Of a DNA stretch of 34,345 nt, positions 23,596 through 34,345 are shown one piece after another; positions within the stretch are counted from its first letter, which is position 1, and every line of letters starts with the position of its first letter. The notes below the pieces were generated by a model, which made no database searches, was not told where the DNA came from, and was given only the letters and a program-made list of their open reading frames with translations. This DNA comes from an uncultured Bacilli bacterium (GTDB taxonomy: Bacteria; Bacillota_I; Bacilli_A; RF39; UBA660): contig CANQZQ010000003.1 of NCBI GenBank assembly GCA_947628375.1, forward strand, positions 1-34,345, in the 5' to 3' direction. The translations under genes were made by a program, and so were the position numbers.

Positions 23596-24481
23596 ATTAG
23601 AAAGCTTAAAATCATTATATAAACCATATCGTTATACTATTAAAGGAAAATGTACAATTTTAGAAACTACAAGTGGTAATTTTGTCGTTAAGAAAAAACC
23701 AAAAAATAAAGACTTAAATAGTATTTTTAATTATTTAAAAAGTCGTGGGTTTAATAATTTTCCAGAATGTTTTTCATCTTTTAATAGTCGTGATGATGAT
23801 ATCGTTTATGAATACATTGAAGATAATGAAATAATTAACCCTAATAAATGCGAAGATTTAATTTCTTTGGTGGCCCTTTTACATTCTAAAACTTCTTATA
23901 ATAAAGAAGTAAGAGAAGAAACCTATCAAGAAATATATGAAAATATTGATAATAATATTGCTTATTTAAAAAGTTATTATTTAAAGTATTATGATTTATT
24001 TTTAAAAAGTATTTACCCGTCCCCCAAAGAATATGAATTTTTAAGAAATTATTCTAAAATCAATGCAGCTTTAGATTTTTCTAAAAGAGAGTTAGATGAT
24101 TGGTTTAATTTAGTCAAGGATAAAAAAAGTGAAAGAATATCTTTAGTTCATAATAATTTAAGCCTAGATCATTATTTAATTAATGATAAAGAATATTTAA
24201 TAAGTTGGGATAATGCTAAATTTGATACGCCAATCTTAGATTTATATAATCTATATCAAAATAACTTTTGGGATTTAGAATTTAGTAGTATTTATAAAAA
24301 ATATTTGTTAACTTCTCCTTTATCTAATGAGGAGCAAAAATTATTTTTTATTTTAATAAGTTTAGTCCCCGAGATTAATTTTGATGGTTCGGAATTTGAA
24401 GTATGTAAAGAGATGCGTAAAAAAATAGATTATATTTATAAAACTGAGGACTTTTTAAAAGAATATTATCAAAATGAGTAA
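23588..24481 (+). CDS. YsxE/CotS-like kinase-fold protein
   Basis: 297 residues with the aminoglycoside-phosphotransferase-like fold of the spore-coat proteins CotS/YsxE. There is a beta-rich N-lobe with a Lys in NFVVKKKP, a hinge VYEYIEDNEI, the catalytic-loop-like LVHNNLSLDHYLIND and the metal-binding-like LISWDNAKFDTPILDLYNLY. The HNNLSLDH loop lacks the canonical HGDxxxxN arrangement (Asn where Asp is expected), so true kinase activity is uncertain. It overlaps and is co-expressed with the SpoVID-like gene. In Bacillus this family coats spores; the substrate is not known. Confidence 0.7.
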   Translation: MNKLESLKSLYKPYRYTIKGKCTILETTSGNFVVKKKPKNKDLNSIFNYLKSRGFNNFPECFSSFNSRDDDIVYEYIEDNEIINPNKCEDLISLVALLHSKTSYNKEVREETYQEIYENIDNNIAYLKSYYLKYYDLFLKSIYPSPKEYEFLRNYSKINAALDFSKRELDDWFNLVKDKKSERISLVHNNLSLDHYLINDKEYLISWDNAKFDTPILDLYNLYQNNFWDLEFSSIYKKYLLTSPLSNEEQKLFFILISLVPEINFDGSEFEVCKEMRKKIDYIYKTEDFLKEYYQNE

Positions 24482-24486
24482 ATGAT

Positions 24487-24660
24487 TTAAAACCAAACAA
24501 TTCTGCTTATACAAGCAAAGAGTAAAAGTATTTCTACAAATAAAATAAAAATATTATATCTAAATGGCAAAATAAAAGTTATAATTAATTGATAAAAAAT
24601 TAAAATACATAAACCAATGGCACAAAAAATATAAAATGTTGGATTAGGCCTTTTAGGCAT
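24487..24660 (-). CDS. Small two-helix membrane protein
   Basis: 57 residues from ATG at 24660: MPKRPNPTFYIF, then two hydrophobic helices (about 8-30 and 35-54) separated by PFRYN. AGGTG lies 7 bases before this ATG; a GTG nine bases earlier overlaps the ribosome site and is rejected. It is convergent with the ysxE-like gene. I do not recognise a family. The promoter side lies within the inverted repeat at 24663-24695. Confidence 0.55.
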   Translation of the reverse strand: MPKRPNPTFYIFCAIGLCILIFYQLIITFILPFRYNIFILFVEILLLFACISRIVWF

Positions 24661-24662
24661 AG

Positions 24663-24695
24663 ATATCACCTATAATAATATATTATTGGTGATAT
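24663..24695. promoter_or_regulatory. Long inverted repeat before the small membrane protein gene
   Basis: ATATCACC (24663-24670) and GGTGATAT (24688-24695) are perfect 8-base arms. Between them lies a palindrome AATAATATATTATT (24674-24687). The T run 24695-24700 would make it a plus-strand terminator. The minus-strand ribosome site of the small gene lies in the left arm, so it could also be an operator or mRNA hairpin for that gene. Confidence 0.5.
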
Positions 24696-24772
24696 TTTTT
24701 GTGCAAAACTATTTAAAAAGATAAAAAAATATGATAATATAAAAGTAATAGAAAAATAGAAAGAGGATAGTT

Positions 24773-26363
24773 ATGGAAAGACAAAATATTGTTCGCTCGG
24801 GGGGGGGTATTAAAAAGTAAATTAAAAGTTTTATGGGCCGTAATACTCGTAACACTTTTAATTGGAAGCCTGGGAATAAGTTATGCTTATTTTAATGCAG
24901 TAGATAGTAATAAAAGAACAGCAAATGTTATTTTAAAAGGTAAGACAGGATGTATAGATGTAAGCTTAACTGAAAACGAAGTAGAATTGCAATATAATTA
25001 TCCAATAACAGATGAATATGCCATAGATAATGTTAAACCAATAACAATAACAATAAAAAATAATTGTAGTACAGATGATGTCGATTATAGTTTAGTAATA
25101 ACAACATTATCAAATTATGAAGATGAAGATGAAAATAATCCAAATATACCAGCCAGTAAAATAAAGACAAAGATTGATAAGAATAATGAAACATTAATAG
25201 AAACTAATTTTTTAAATGAAATAAATAAATTAAAAGATAATACAACAACCAAGACATTAATAGATAACAAATTAAATAATATGAATGAGACAAAAGGATA
25301 TAGTCATAAAAATACATATGTAATAGATAAAGAAAAGATAACAAAAAATGATACAATAACATATGAGATATATATGTGGATAGATTACAATGAAGGGGGT
25401 ATAAATAATTCAACCAAGGGAAAGACATTTAAAAATATAATAAGTGTAGTAGTAAATAATCCAGAGGACAGTGTAAAAGCAGGAGTTGAACTAAATGCAA
25501 TGGAATATGTACTTGCTCAAAAACCAAATGGGCTAAGTGAAAAGCTACTAGGAGACATGTATAGATTTGTTGGGACTAAAGCAGATGTAAATAATTATAT
25601 ATGTTTTGGAACAACAAATAAAGATGAATGTACTGAGACAAGTGATTATATGTACAGAATAATAGGAATAACACAAGATGGAAAAATGAAGTTAATTAAA
25701 AATACAGCTATAAGGGAGGAAACCTTATATCAATATTACTGGCATAGTGACTTGAGAGCTGGAGCGACGTGGGAAGATTCTGATATATTTAAAAGATTGA
25801 ATGGTAATGATGTTAATCAATCTGGATCCTCTAATTTATTTATAGATAGTAAAACGAGTAATGTACAATATATAACGACTGGAAACAATTGGTATAACAA
25901 GATAGAGGACCACACCTGGAAATATGGTGATGTACCGAGTATAGATACTGATGCTGATAGTGTATATAGTATAGAGAGTAAGTTTGCTGATGTCATTCAA
26001 GCAAAGGTTGGATTAATATATGTAAGTGATTATTACTATTCGTATAGTATTTCGGGAAAAGATTCATCAGATACAAATTGCAATTACGCTGATCATTCTG
26101 TGAGATGTATTAATAGTTGGATGCATATAAGTAATAATGGAAAAACTGATGATTATCAAGTTGAATGGACAATGGATCGATTTGGTAAAAACTACAATTT
26201 TAATTACGTGACATATTTCATATCTGATAACGGAAGTGCTAGTGCTAATGAAAATGTATTGTACTCCAATGACTCCGTTCGCCCGGTCTTCTATCTGAAC
26301 TCTGATATTACATTATCTGGAGGGATTGGTAGTTTATCAGATCCATTTATAGTTGAAAAATAA
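24773..26363 (+). CDS. Surface protein B, phase-variable by a G9 tract (as written OFF)
   Basis: The best start is ATG 24773, with AGAGGAT 5-6 bases before it. It reads MERQNIVRSGGG, then IKK-stop, because nine G (24799-24807) put it out of frame. With eight G the frame continues without interruption for 529 residues. A TTG at 24789 opens the long frame as written (524 residues) but has no ribosome site. The ON product has a SipW/TasA-like signal/anchor helix (about 17-38, LWAVILVTLLIGSLGISYAYF). A beta-rich domain (about 40-235) follows, then the module shared with surface protein A (GLSEKLLGDMYRFVGTKADV) ending VRPVFYL ... LSDPFIVEK. A terminator follows at 26377. It is likely an exported adhesin or ligand binder; the role is inferred. 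Confidence 0.75.
24799..24807 (+). repeat. Homopolymeric G9 tract (slipped-strand switch)
   Basis: Nine consecutive G nine codons into surface protein B. This is exceptional in a genome where even four G in a row are rare. Length 1591 bases from ATG 24773 to the stop is one more than a multiple of three, so loss of one G (or gain of two) restores the frame. Confidence 0.85.
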
Positions 26364-26376
26364 GTAATTTATTATA

Positions 26377-26408
26377 AAAATAGTTTTGAAATAGGAAACT
26401 ATTTTTTT
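26377..26408 (+). terminator. Terminator of surface protein B
   Basis: Ten-base arms AAAATAGTTT (26377-26386) / AAACTATTTT (26396-26405) around a 9-base loop, followed by a T run. It isolates the gene from the heat-shock operon. Confidence 0.8.
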
Positions 26409-26438
26409 AAATTTAAAAAATTAAAAAATTTTTAAAAA

Positions 26439-26466
26439 TTAGCACTCATATATTGACAAGTGCTAA
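26439..26466. promoter_or_regulatory. CIRCE element 1 (HrcA operator)
   Basis: TTAGCACTC (26439-26447) and AAGTGCTAA (26458-26466). The spacer is one base longer than the consensus nine. It overlaps the -35 box of the hrcA promoter. Confidence 0.85.
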
Positions 26467-26481
26467 GCATAATATTATAAT
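26453..26481 (+). promoter_or_regulatory. Sigma-A promoter of the hrcA-grpE-dnaK operon
   Basis: TTGACA (26453-26458) and TATAAT (26476-26481), 17-base spacer: a perfect consensus promoter placed between two CIRCE elements. Confidence 0.9.
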
Positions 26482-26485
26482 GATA

Positions 26486-26512
26486 TTAGCATTCAAAAAA
26501 GAGGAGTGCTAA
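26486..26512. promoter_or_regulatory. CIRCE element 2 (HrcA operator)
   Basis: TTAGCATTC (26486-26494), nine bases, GAGTGCTAA (26504-26512). One base differs from the consensus left arm. It lies just downstream of the -10 box, over the expected transcription start. Confidence 0.92.
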
Positions 26513-26540
26513 TATTAAGAAAGCGGGTGATATATTGATA

Positions 26541-27537
26541 ATGGATGATCGTAAAAAAGCATTACTTAAAGAAATAGTTGAAACTTACGTTAAAACTGTT
26601 AAGCCTGTGGGTAGTAATTCTTTGTGCAAAAAGTTAAAATGTTCAAGCGCAACCATAAGAAATGAAATGGTTATGTTAGAAAATATGGGATATATCGAAA
26701 AAAATCATATCTCCAGTGGCCGAATACCCAGTGAAAAAGGTTATAAATATTATGTAGAACATTTAATGAAGCCTAAAGATTTAACTGGTGAAGATATGTT
26801 AAAACTTCAAACAATATTTTCTAATCATGATTTAAAAGTTAATGACGCTGTTACTAAATGTATGGAAATAATTAGTGATTTAACAAATTATACTTCCGTA
26901 GTATTAGGTAAAAGTAGCAGTGATAATTTACTTAAGCAAATTAATATAATTGCTTTAGATGAAGAAAGAATAGTTGCAGTAGTTTGTACTGATAAAGGAG
27001 TTGTGGAAAACAAACAATTTATCTTAGAAAAAAATACCGATATTAATGAAATAGTTAAAACTGGGGAAATGATTAATAAAATGTTAGTAGGTACCCCAAT
27101 TGATAAAGTATCAGAAAAACTCGAATTTGAAATAAAACCAATTATTGCCAAGAAGATTAAAGATTATGAAACAGTTTATAATATTTTCTATGATGCTTTT
27201 AATGATTTTTTACATCATAATACCAATATTCATGTATCAGGCCGTGTCAATCTACTAAAAGAACCAGAATATGATGATGCCACAAGTATCAAAAGAATAG
27301 CTTCAAAATTAGAAGATGATTCTTTTAAAGAAATGGTAAGTAAAATTGATGGTGGCGAAGATTTAAAAATTTATATCGGCGAAGAAAGCAACTTTGATGA
27401 TAATGTTACGGTTATAAAACGCAAATATAAATCTAATGGTGAAGAAGGAACAATTGCCATTATTGGTCCAAAGAGAATGGAATATGAGAGAGTTGTTTCC
27501 CTTCTAAATTATATGGTAGATAAGATAGAGGAAAAAG

Positions 27538-27554
<17 letters not shown>
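26541..27554 (+). CDS. hrcA: Heat-inducible transcription repressor HrcA
   Basis: 337 residues from ATG 26541; a TTG six bases earlier is an alternative with a better distance to GGGTGA. The N-terminal winged helix is clear (KEIVETYVKTVKPVGSNSL ... SSATIRNEMVMLENMGYIEKNHISSGRIPSEKGYKYYV, described by its motifs). The C-terminal GAF-like domain ends with IYIGEESNFDD and GTIAIIGPKRMEYERVVSLLNY, both hallmarks. HrcA represses at CIRCE with GroEL as co-regulator; two CIRCE lie just upstream, so this is autoregulation. It overlaps grpE by 17 bases. Confidence 0.96.
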
Positions 27555-29893
<2,339 letters not shown>

Positions 29894-29899
29894 TAAAAG

Positions 29900-29923
29900 G
29901 AAGAGAAATAATCCTCTTCTTTT
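29900..29923 (+). terminator. Terminator/attenuator after dnaK
   Basis: GAAGAG (29900-29905) and CTCTTC (29914-29919) arms with a T run. The stem is short (6 bases), so part of the transcription may continue into pepF and dnaJ. Confidence 0.6.
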
Positions 29924-29941
29924 GCTGTTAGGAAAGGTAAT

Positions 29942-31744
29942 ATGGCAAAAAATAGAGAAGAATTTAATGATAAATATAAGTGGAATACTAAAGATATTTA
30001 TAAAAGTGATGAACTTTGTTTAAAAGATATTAAATACTTAGAAAAAAAGATTAAAGAATATCGAAAATTTAAGGATCATATATTAGATAGCAGTGATAAT
30101 TTATTAAAATTATTAGAGCTTGATACTAATATAGGTATTAAATTAGAACAAGTATTTATTTATGCTCATATCAATAATGATGCTGATACTTTAAATCAAA
30201 GTTATCAAGAATTATTTGGCCAAGCTAAAAATTTATACAGTAAATATTTAGAAGAATCTGCTTATATTGTTCCCGAACTTTTAAAAAGTGATGAAAAAAT
30301 AGTTTTAAATTATATAAAAGAAAATAAGAGCCTAAAAGAATATAGTCGAGTTTTAAAAAATATTTATAGAACAAAAAAACATGTTCTAAGTAGTGAAGTT
30401 GAAGCTTCATTAGGGGCATTTGCTAAATTAATGGATGCCCCTGATGAAATTATGTCTTCGATGTCTGATAGTGATTTTAGATTTGATAATATAGTAGTAG
30501 ATGGTAAGAGTGTTGAACTTACTGAAAGCAATTATTCTGTTTTTATCAGAAGTAATGATAGAGAAGTAAGAAAGCAAGCTTTTGAATCCCTATATAAAAC
30601 TTATAGTAGTTTTAAAACTACCATTGCCACCATTTTACGTAATGAAGTTGAAAAAAGTGTGGCTAATGCCAAAATTAGAAAATATAAAAATACTTTAGAG
30701 GCATCTTTATTTCATGATGAAATAAAGCCTCAAGTTTACCATAATTTAATTAATTCTGTCCATAATAATTTAGAAACTTTATATAAATATTGGCGTTTAA
30801 AGAAAAAATTATTAAATATTAAAGATTTACATTTATATGATACTTATGCTGAACTTGAAACTAAAGATAATGGTAAAAAATATACTTTTGAAGAAGCTAG
30901 AGATTTAGTTTTAGAAATTGTTAAACCTTTAGGTGATAACTATGTAAAAGATTTAACTACTTCTTTTACTAATGGTTGGATTGATTCATGTAATAATAAA
31001 GGTAAAAGGGGAGGAGCTTATTGTACAGCTTGTTATAGTACTCATCCTTATGTTTTATTAAGCTTTGAAGGAAATTTAAATGATGTTTCTACATTAGCTC
31101 ATGAACTTGGTCATGCGATGCATTATTACTATGCTATAAAAAATCAAAGTTATGTTGATTATGGCTATAGTATATTTGTTGCTGAAGTGGCAAGTCAAGT
31201 TAATGAAATCCTTTTATCTCGTTATTTAATGGATCATACTAATGATAAAAATGAAAAACTAAAAATTATTGATGATTTGCTTCAAAAATATAAAGCTAGT
31301 ATTTTTAGACAAACTATGTTTGCTGAATTTGAGCTTTACATTCATGAATATGCTGAGGCTGGTGGTATTTTAACTAGTGATGTCATGAATAATAAATATT
31401 ATGAATTAAATAAGCTTTATTTTGGCAAAGATGTGATAGTAGATGATGAAATTAAATATGAATGGGAAAGAATACCACATTTTTATATGAATTATTATGT
31501 ATATCAATATGCAACTGGTTTTGCTGCAGCGATTAATATTGCCAATAAAATTTATGAAGGCGATGAAAAAGCGCAAAAAGATTATCTAGCTTTCTTAAAA
31601 TTAGGTTGTACTAAAAATCCAATTGATTCTTTAAAATTAGCTGGTGTTGATATGGAAAGCGAAGAAGTCATGAATTATGCTATAAAATTTATGGAAAAGC
31701 TTATAAAGGAATATGATAAACTACAAGGAAGTGAAAAATATTGA
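29942..31744 (+). CDS. pepF: Oligoendopeptidase F family M3 metallopeptidase
   Basis: 600 residues, normal for PepF. The zinc site [12 protein letters not shown] (His387, Glu388, His391) is intact, with the downstream Glu expected in [17 protein letters not shown]-type context (here [17 protein letters not shown]). C-terminal [21 protein letters not shown] is typical of M3B peptidases. The enzyme cleaves oligopeptides of about 7-17 residues in the cytoplasm. It is inserted between dnaK and dnaJ, which are normally adjacent, and its stop overlaps the dnaJ start. Peptide clean-up is thus tied to heat-shock expression. GGAAAGG precedes the ATG. Confidence 0.93.
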   Translation: MAKNREEFNDKYKWNTKDIYKSDELCLKDIKYLEKKIKEYRKFKDHILDSSDNLLKLLELDTNIGIKLEQVFIYAHINNDADTLNQSYQELFGQAKNLYSKYLEESAYIVPELLKSDEKIVLNYIKENKSLKEYSRVLKNIYRTKKHVLSSEVEASLGAFAKLMDAPDEIMSSMSDSDFRFDNIVVDGKSVELTESNYSVFIRSNDREVRKQAFESLYKTYSSFKTTIATILRNEVEKSVANAKIRKYKNTLEASLFHDEIKPQVYHNLINSVHNNLETLYKYWRLKKKLLNIKDLHLYDTYAELETKDNGKKYTFEEARDLVLEIVKPLGDNYVKDLTTSFTNGWIDSCNNKGKRGGAYCTACYSTHPYVLLSFEGNLNDVSTLAHELGHAMHYYYAIKNQSYVDYGYSIFVAEVASQVNEILLSRYLMDHTNDKNEKLKIIDDLLQKYKASIFRQTMFAEFELYIHEYAEAGGILTSDVMNNKYYELNKLYFGKDVIVDDEIKYEWERIPHFYMNYYVYQYATGFAAAINIANKIYEGDEKAQKDYLAFLKLGCTKNPIDSLKLAGVDMESEEVMNYAIKFMEKLIKEYDKLQGSEKY

Positions 31745-32874
31745 ATAAAAAAGATTATTATGAAATACTTGGTGTTTCAAAAAATGCAACAGATGAAGAA
31801 ATTAAAAGAGCCTTTAGAGTTTTAGCTAAAAAATACCATCCTGATGTTAATAAAGAAGAAGGAGCAGCTGAAAAGTTTAAAGAAATAGGTGAAGCTTATG
31901 CCGTTTTATCTGATAAAAATAAAAGAGCTCAATATGATCAATTTGGTCATGCAGCTTTTGAAAATGGCGGTCCATCTTCGGGATTTGATATGGGTGATAT
32001 TGATCTTGAAGACATATTATCGGACCTTTTTGGTGGCAGTTTCAGAGGTGGCTTTAGTAGTTTTACTGATGCCTTTACTGGCTTTGGTGGCGGAAGAAGA
32101 ACTTCCAGGGCAACCCGTGGCGAAGACTTAATAATGCGCATTAAATTATCTTTTGAAGAAGCTATCAATGGCTGTAAAAAAGATATTAAAGTAAATGTCA
32201 ACGAAGAGTGTAGTGAATGTCAAGGTAAGGGCGGCCATGGCGAAGTTAAATGTCCAACTTGTAATGGTCTTGGCGTAATTAAAGAAGAGCAAAGAAGTCT
32301 TTTTGGAATTATGCAAACTCAAAAAACTTGTCCTGAATGTCGCGGCTCTGGTAGAACTTTTAAGGAAATATGTAACTCTTGTGGTGGAACTGGGAGAGTT
32401 AGAAAAAATAAGACTTTAGAAGTTGATATACCTGCTGGTGTCTTTAGTGGTAGCCAATTAAGATTATCAGGTAAAGGAGGTGCTGGTATAAATGGTGGTG
32501 CTAATGGCGATTTATATTTAGAATTTGAAGTAGAAGAACATGAATTCTTTGAAAGAGAAAATAATGATATATATCTAGAAGTTCCAATTACCATCACTGA
32601 TGCTGCTTTAGGCTGTAGAAAAGAAATTCCCACTTTAACTGGTAACGGCTATATTGAAATTAAACCAGGAACCCAAAATTATACTAAATTAAAATTAAAA
32701 GGCAAGGGAGTAAAAGCAATAAATAGCAATAGTTATGGCGATATGTATGTAGTTATCAATATTATAACTCCAACAAAACTTACTAAAAAACAAAAAGATT
32801 TATTAGAGGAATTAAGTAAAACTGATTTAGATAGTGAGCCAGAATTTAAAGAATTTAATAAAGCCTTAAAATAA
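31741..32874 (+). CDS. dnaJ: Co-chaperone DnaJ (Hsp40)
   Basis: 377 residues. It starts with TTG at 31741, overlapping the pepF TGA stop; AAGGAAGTG is 9-10 bases upstream and the sequence after it ([12 protein letters not shown]) is the exact family start, so no ATG alternative exists. The J domain has [10 protein letters not shown] with the HPD triad. A Gly/Phe-rich region follows, then four CxxCxGxG zinc-finger repeats ([32 protein letters not shown]) and the C-terminal substrate-binding domains. It stimulates DnaK ATPase. It ends before a strong terminator at 32881. Confidence 0.97.
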   Translation: MNKKDYYEILGVSKNATDEEIKRAFRVLAKKYHPDVNKEEGAAEKFKEIGEAYAVLSDKNKRAQYDQFGHAAFENGGPSSGFDMGDIDLEDILSDLFGGSFRGGFSSFTDAFTGFGGGRRTSRATRGEDLIMRIKLSFEEAINGCKKDIKVNVNEECSECQGKGGHGEVKCPTCNGLGVIKEEQRSLFGIMQTQKTCPECRGSGRTFKEICNSCGGTGRVRKNKTLEVDIPAGVFSGSQLRLSGKGGAGINGGANGDLYLEFEVEEHEFFERENNDIYLEVPITITDAALGCRKEIPTLTGNGYIEIKPGTQNYTKLKLKGKGVKAINSNSYGDMYVVINIITPTKLTKKQKDLLEELSKTDLDSEPEFKEFNKALK

Positions 32875-32880
32875 AAGAAA

Positions 32881-32916
32881 CTTATTTTTACTAGCTAAGT
32901 AAAGATAAGCTTTTTT
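32881..32916 (+). terminator. Terminator of the heat-shock operon
   Basis: Twelve-base stem CTTATTTTTACT (32881-32892) / AGTAAAGATAAG (32898-32909) with one G-T pair and a 5-base loop, followed by CTTTTTT. Confidence 0.85.
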
Positions 32917-32946
32917 ATTGATCTTATCGCTAGTACCTAGAAAAAA

Positions 32947-32975
32947 TTGACAATATTTTTAACTTTTAATATAAT
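32947..32975 (+). promoter_or_regulatory. Promoter of surface protein C
   Basis: TTGACA (32947-32952) and TATAAT (32970-32975) with 17 bases between: a perfect sigma-A promoter. AAAGG (32982-32986) is the ribosome site. Confidence 0.9.
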
Positions 32976-32996
32976 GTATATAAAGGTTGTGCGAAA

Positions 32997-34235
32997 ATGA
33001 AAGAACCTATTCTAGTTAAATTAAAAATGAAAAAAAGATATAAATCAATACTGGCTATTTTAGGAATTTTAATATTAACTATCTTAGTAGTAGGAATTAT
33101 CTATCTTTTTTATGATAAAGTTTTAAATGTGCCTGTGGAAGTAAATGGTGTTTTATCAATTAATTACGTTGATGGTAAAAAAATAAATACTGATTCAAAA
33201 AAAACTATTAAGTTTTCTGTAACTAATGAAAGTGATAATGTTGCTTACTATTATTTATCTTTTAATAATATTAATGGAAAAGGAAGTTATAGTCTTAATT
33301 ATAATGATTCAGTTATTATGGAAGGTAGTTTAGATGAAGAAAATACCTCTACTAATTATATAAGCCTTGATGCTAAAGAAACTAAAGATTATATTTTAAA
33401 AGTTAATGCTGATAATAAAATAAAAGGAAATATTAATGTAGAAATACCAAGTGGTACTATTTTTACTTTTGCAGATACTATACTTAAAAATACTCCTCCA
33501 GTAAACAATTCTATAACTAAGGTTGGTGAGGAAGCCGCTACTAAAGACGAAGGATTAATTAAATCTAGCGATGATTTAGGAATTTCTTATTATTATCGTG
33601 GTAATGTAGTCAATAATTATGTTAATTTTGCCGATAAAACTTGGCGGATTGTAAGAATTAATGGTGATGGTACAACTAGATTAGTTTTAGATGATGCCAT
33701 TAATGATGTTGGTAGTTACTATACTGATGAAGATGAATCTTTTGAATTTAAAAATGTTAGTATGTCATCTTTTTTAAGTGATTGGTTTCAAAATAATTTA
33801 AAAGAAAAAGAAAAATATATAGCTAATACTAAATTTTGCAGTGATATTGTTAAAGATAATGCCAATAATTATATAGCTTATACAAGAATAATGACTAATA
33901 AAATTCCAACTCTTAATTGTTTAGGTGAATTATTTAGTAGTAATATTGGTCTTTTAACTATCGACGAAGTAATTTTAGCTGGTGCATCTCCAATTAATAG
34001 TAATAATAGTTTTTATCTTTATAATAGTTCTCTTAATGAACCGTGGTACACCATGAGTGGTGCAAAAGGAAATGATAAAAATATTTATATGTTTATGATT
34101 GGCACAAATGGCAGTGTAGTTACTAATGTTGAAGGAAATTTATATCGCAAAGTAAGACCCGTAATTAATTTAATAAAAAATATTGAAGTTTCTGGCGATG
34201 GTACTAAAACAAATCCATATACAATTATAGAATAA
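32997..34235 (+). CDS. Surface protein C: membrane-anchored, with C-type-lectin-like C-terminal module
   Basis: 412 residues. A basic N-terminus and one strong helix (about 18-38, ILAILGILILTILVVGIIYLF) leave a large extracellular part. Residues about 45-155 are a beta-sandwich-like stalk. The middle part (DLGISYYYRGNVVNNYVNFADKTWRIVRINGDG) introduces the C-terminal domain ending in WYTMSGAKGNDKN ... KVRPVINLIKNI ... TNPYTI. The last motif is equivalent to VRPxFYL ... SDPFI in surface proteins A and B, so C is a more distant member. Codon use is ordinary (T-ending), with no G tract and no GC-rich tail, unlike A and B. It is a monocistronic unit with its own promoter and terminator. Function is inferred as surface ligand binding. 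Confidence 0.7.
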   Translation: MKEPILVKLKMKKRYKSILAILGILILTILVVGIIYLFYDKVLNVPVEVNGVLSINYVDGKKINTDSKKTIKFSVTNESDNVAYYYLSFNNINGKGSYSLNYNDSVIMEGSLDEENTSTNYISLDAKETKDYILKVNADNKIKGNINVEIPSGTIFTFADTILKNTPPVNNSITKVGEEAATKDEGLIKSSDDLGISYYYRGNVVNNYVNFADKTWRIVRINGDGTTRLVLDDAINDVGSYYTDEDESFEFKNVSMSSFLSDWFQNNLKEKEKYIANTKFCSDIVKDNANNYIAYTRIMTNKIPTLNCLGELFSSNIGLLTIDEVILAGASPINSNNSFYLYNSSLNEPWYTMSGAKGNDKNIYMFMIGTNGSVVTNVEGNLYRKVRPVINLIKNIEVSGDGTKTNPYTIIE

Positions 34236-34253
34236 AAGCCTTTGGGCTTTTTT
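34235..34253 (+). terminator. Terminator of surface protein C
   Basis: AAAGCC (34235-34240), TTTG loop, GGCTTT (34245-34250) and further T, beginning at the stop codon. Confidence 0.8.
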
Positions 34254-34307
34254 AATTCATAAAAATCAGATTGAATTAAATTAGAAATTCCCGAAGGTAA
34301 TAAAAAA

Positions 34308-34345
34308 ATGAATTATAGAAGTAAAATCCCATATTAATTGGGATT
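34308..34345 (+). other. Possible leader mini-frame and hairpin at the window edge
   Basis: GAAGG (34293-34297) precedes ATG 34308, which opens a nine-codon frame (MNYRSKIPY, stop 34335-34337). The stop lies inside the hairpin AATCCCA (34325-34331) / TGGGATT (34339-34345). The window ends there, so it is unclear whether this is an attenuator, the start of a larger RNA, or chance. Confidence 0.3.

Noticed and set aside
24789-24791. TTG as the genuine start of surface protein B
   Set aside because: No ribosome site at the right distance, whereas ATG 24773 has AGAGGAT. Kept only as an alternative.
31889-32633. Additional frames on both strands within dnaJ
   Set aside because: They overlap a complete, well-conserved dnaJ and have no translation signals.

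Overview
The window comes from a very AT-rich (roughly 25-30 % GC by eye), low-GC Gram-positive chromosome. TGA is a true stop: it ends the pilC-like, yrzB-like and pepF-like genes, and Trp is TGG. This is therefore the standard bacterial code, not the Mycoplasma/Spiroplasma code. Gene order is strikingly Bacillus-like: dnaG-rpoD-trmK; ireB-ruvX-yrzB-mltG-trmR-yrrN-yrrO-greA; tig-lon; spoVID-ysxE; hrcA-grpE-dnaK-dnaJ. With the extreme AT bias and reduced gene set, this suggests an uncultured Bacilli/Erysipelotrichia-like or gut 'RF39-type' lineage. That placement is inference.

Layout. 1-480: a decayed Rpn-type nuclease/transposase. 535-2503: two Rnf-like genes (C and D) without the other subunits. 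2710-6187: primase, main sigma factor and TrmK. 6171-6941 (minus): a YqfQ/VrrA-like protein and a tandem-HTH regulator. The regulator diverges from a large surface protein (7056-9275, 'protein A') across a compact region with inverted repeats. 9396-11623: type IV pilus/secretion platform protein and prepilin peptidase. 11620-12381: a 33-residue DUF4044-like membrane protein (minus) and a SpoIIM-like protein. 12441-17365: the conserved ireB-to-greA run. 17411-18045: an intact RelB/DinJ-type antitoxin with its operator, followed by a wrecked YafQ-type toxin. 18131-22788: an unknown protein, trigger factor and Lon. 22837-24481: a SpoVID-like LysM protein and a YsxE-like kinase-fold protein. 24487-24660 (minus): a small two-helix membrane protein. 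24773-26363: surface protein B. 26439-32874: CIRCE-controlled hrcA-grpE-dnaK, then pepF and dnaJ. 32997-34235: surface protein C.

The most interesting signal is the set of three exported/anchored proteins A, B and C. They share a C-terminal module ending in a VRP-x-(F/I)-x-L and DP(F/Y) signature that looks like the C-type-lectin/FGE-like folds of variable surface ligand binders. B starts just before a run of nine G in an otherwise G-poor genome. Translation from the ATG with a good ribosome site is frameshifted as written, and loss of one G opens the whole 529-residue frame, so B looks like an on/off phase-variable gene caught OFF. Protein A has a tail of about 50 % GC, and it shares with B an unusually conserved 32-base block coding the VRP motif. 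This suggests cassette recombination or a diversity-generating process. A stands behind its own regulator and directly in front of pilus-assembly genes. The proposed system is inference: a variable, switchable surface-adhesin family.
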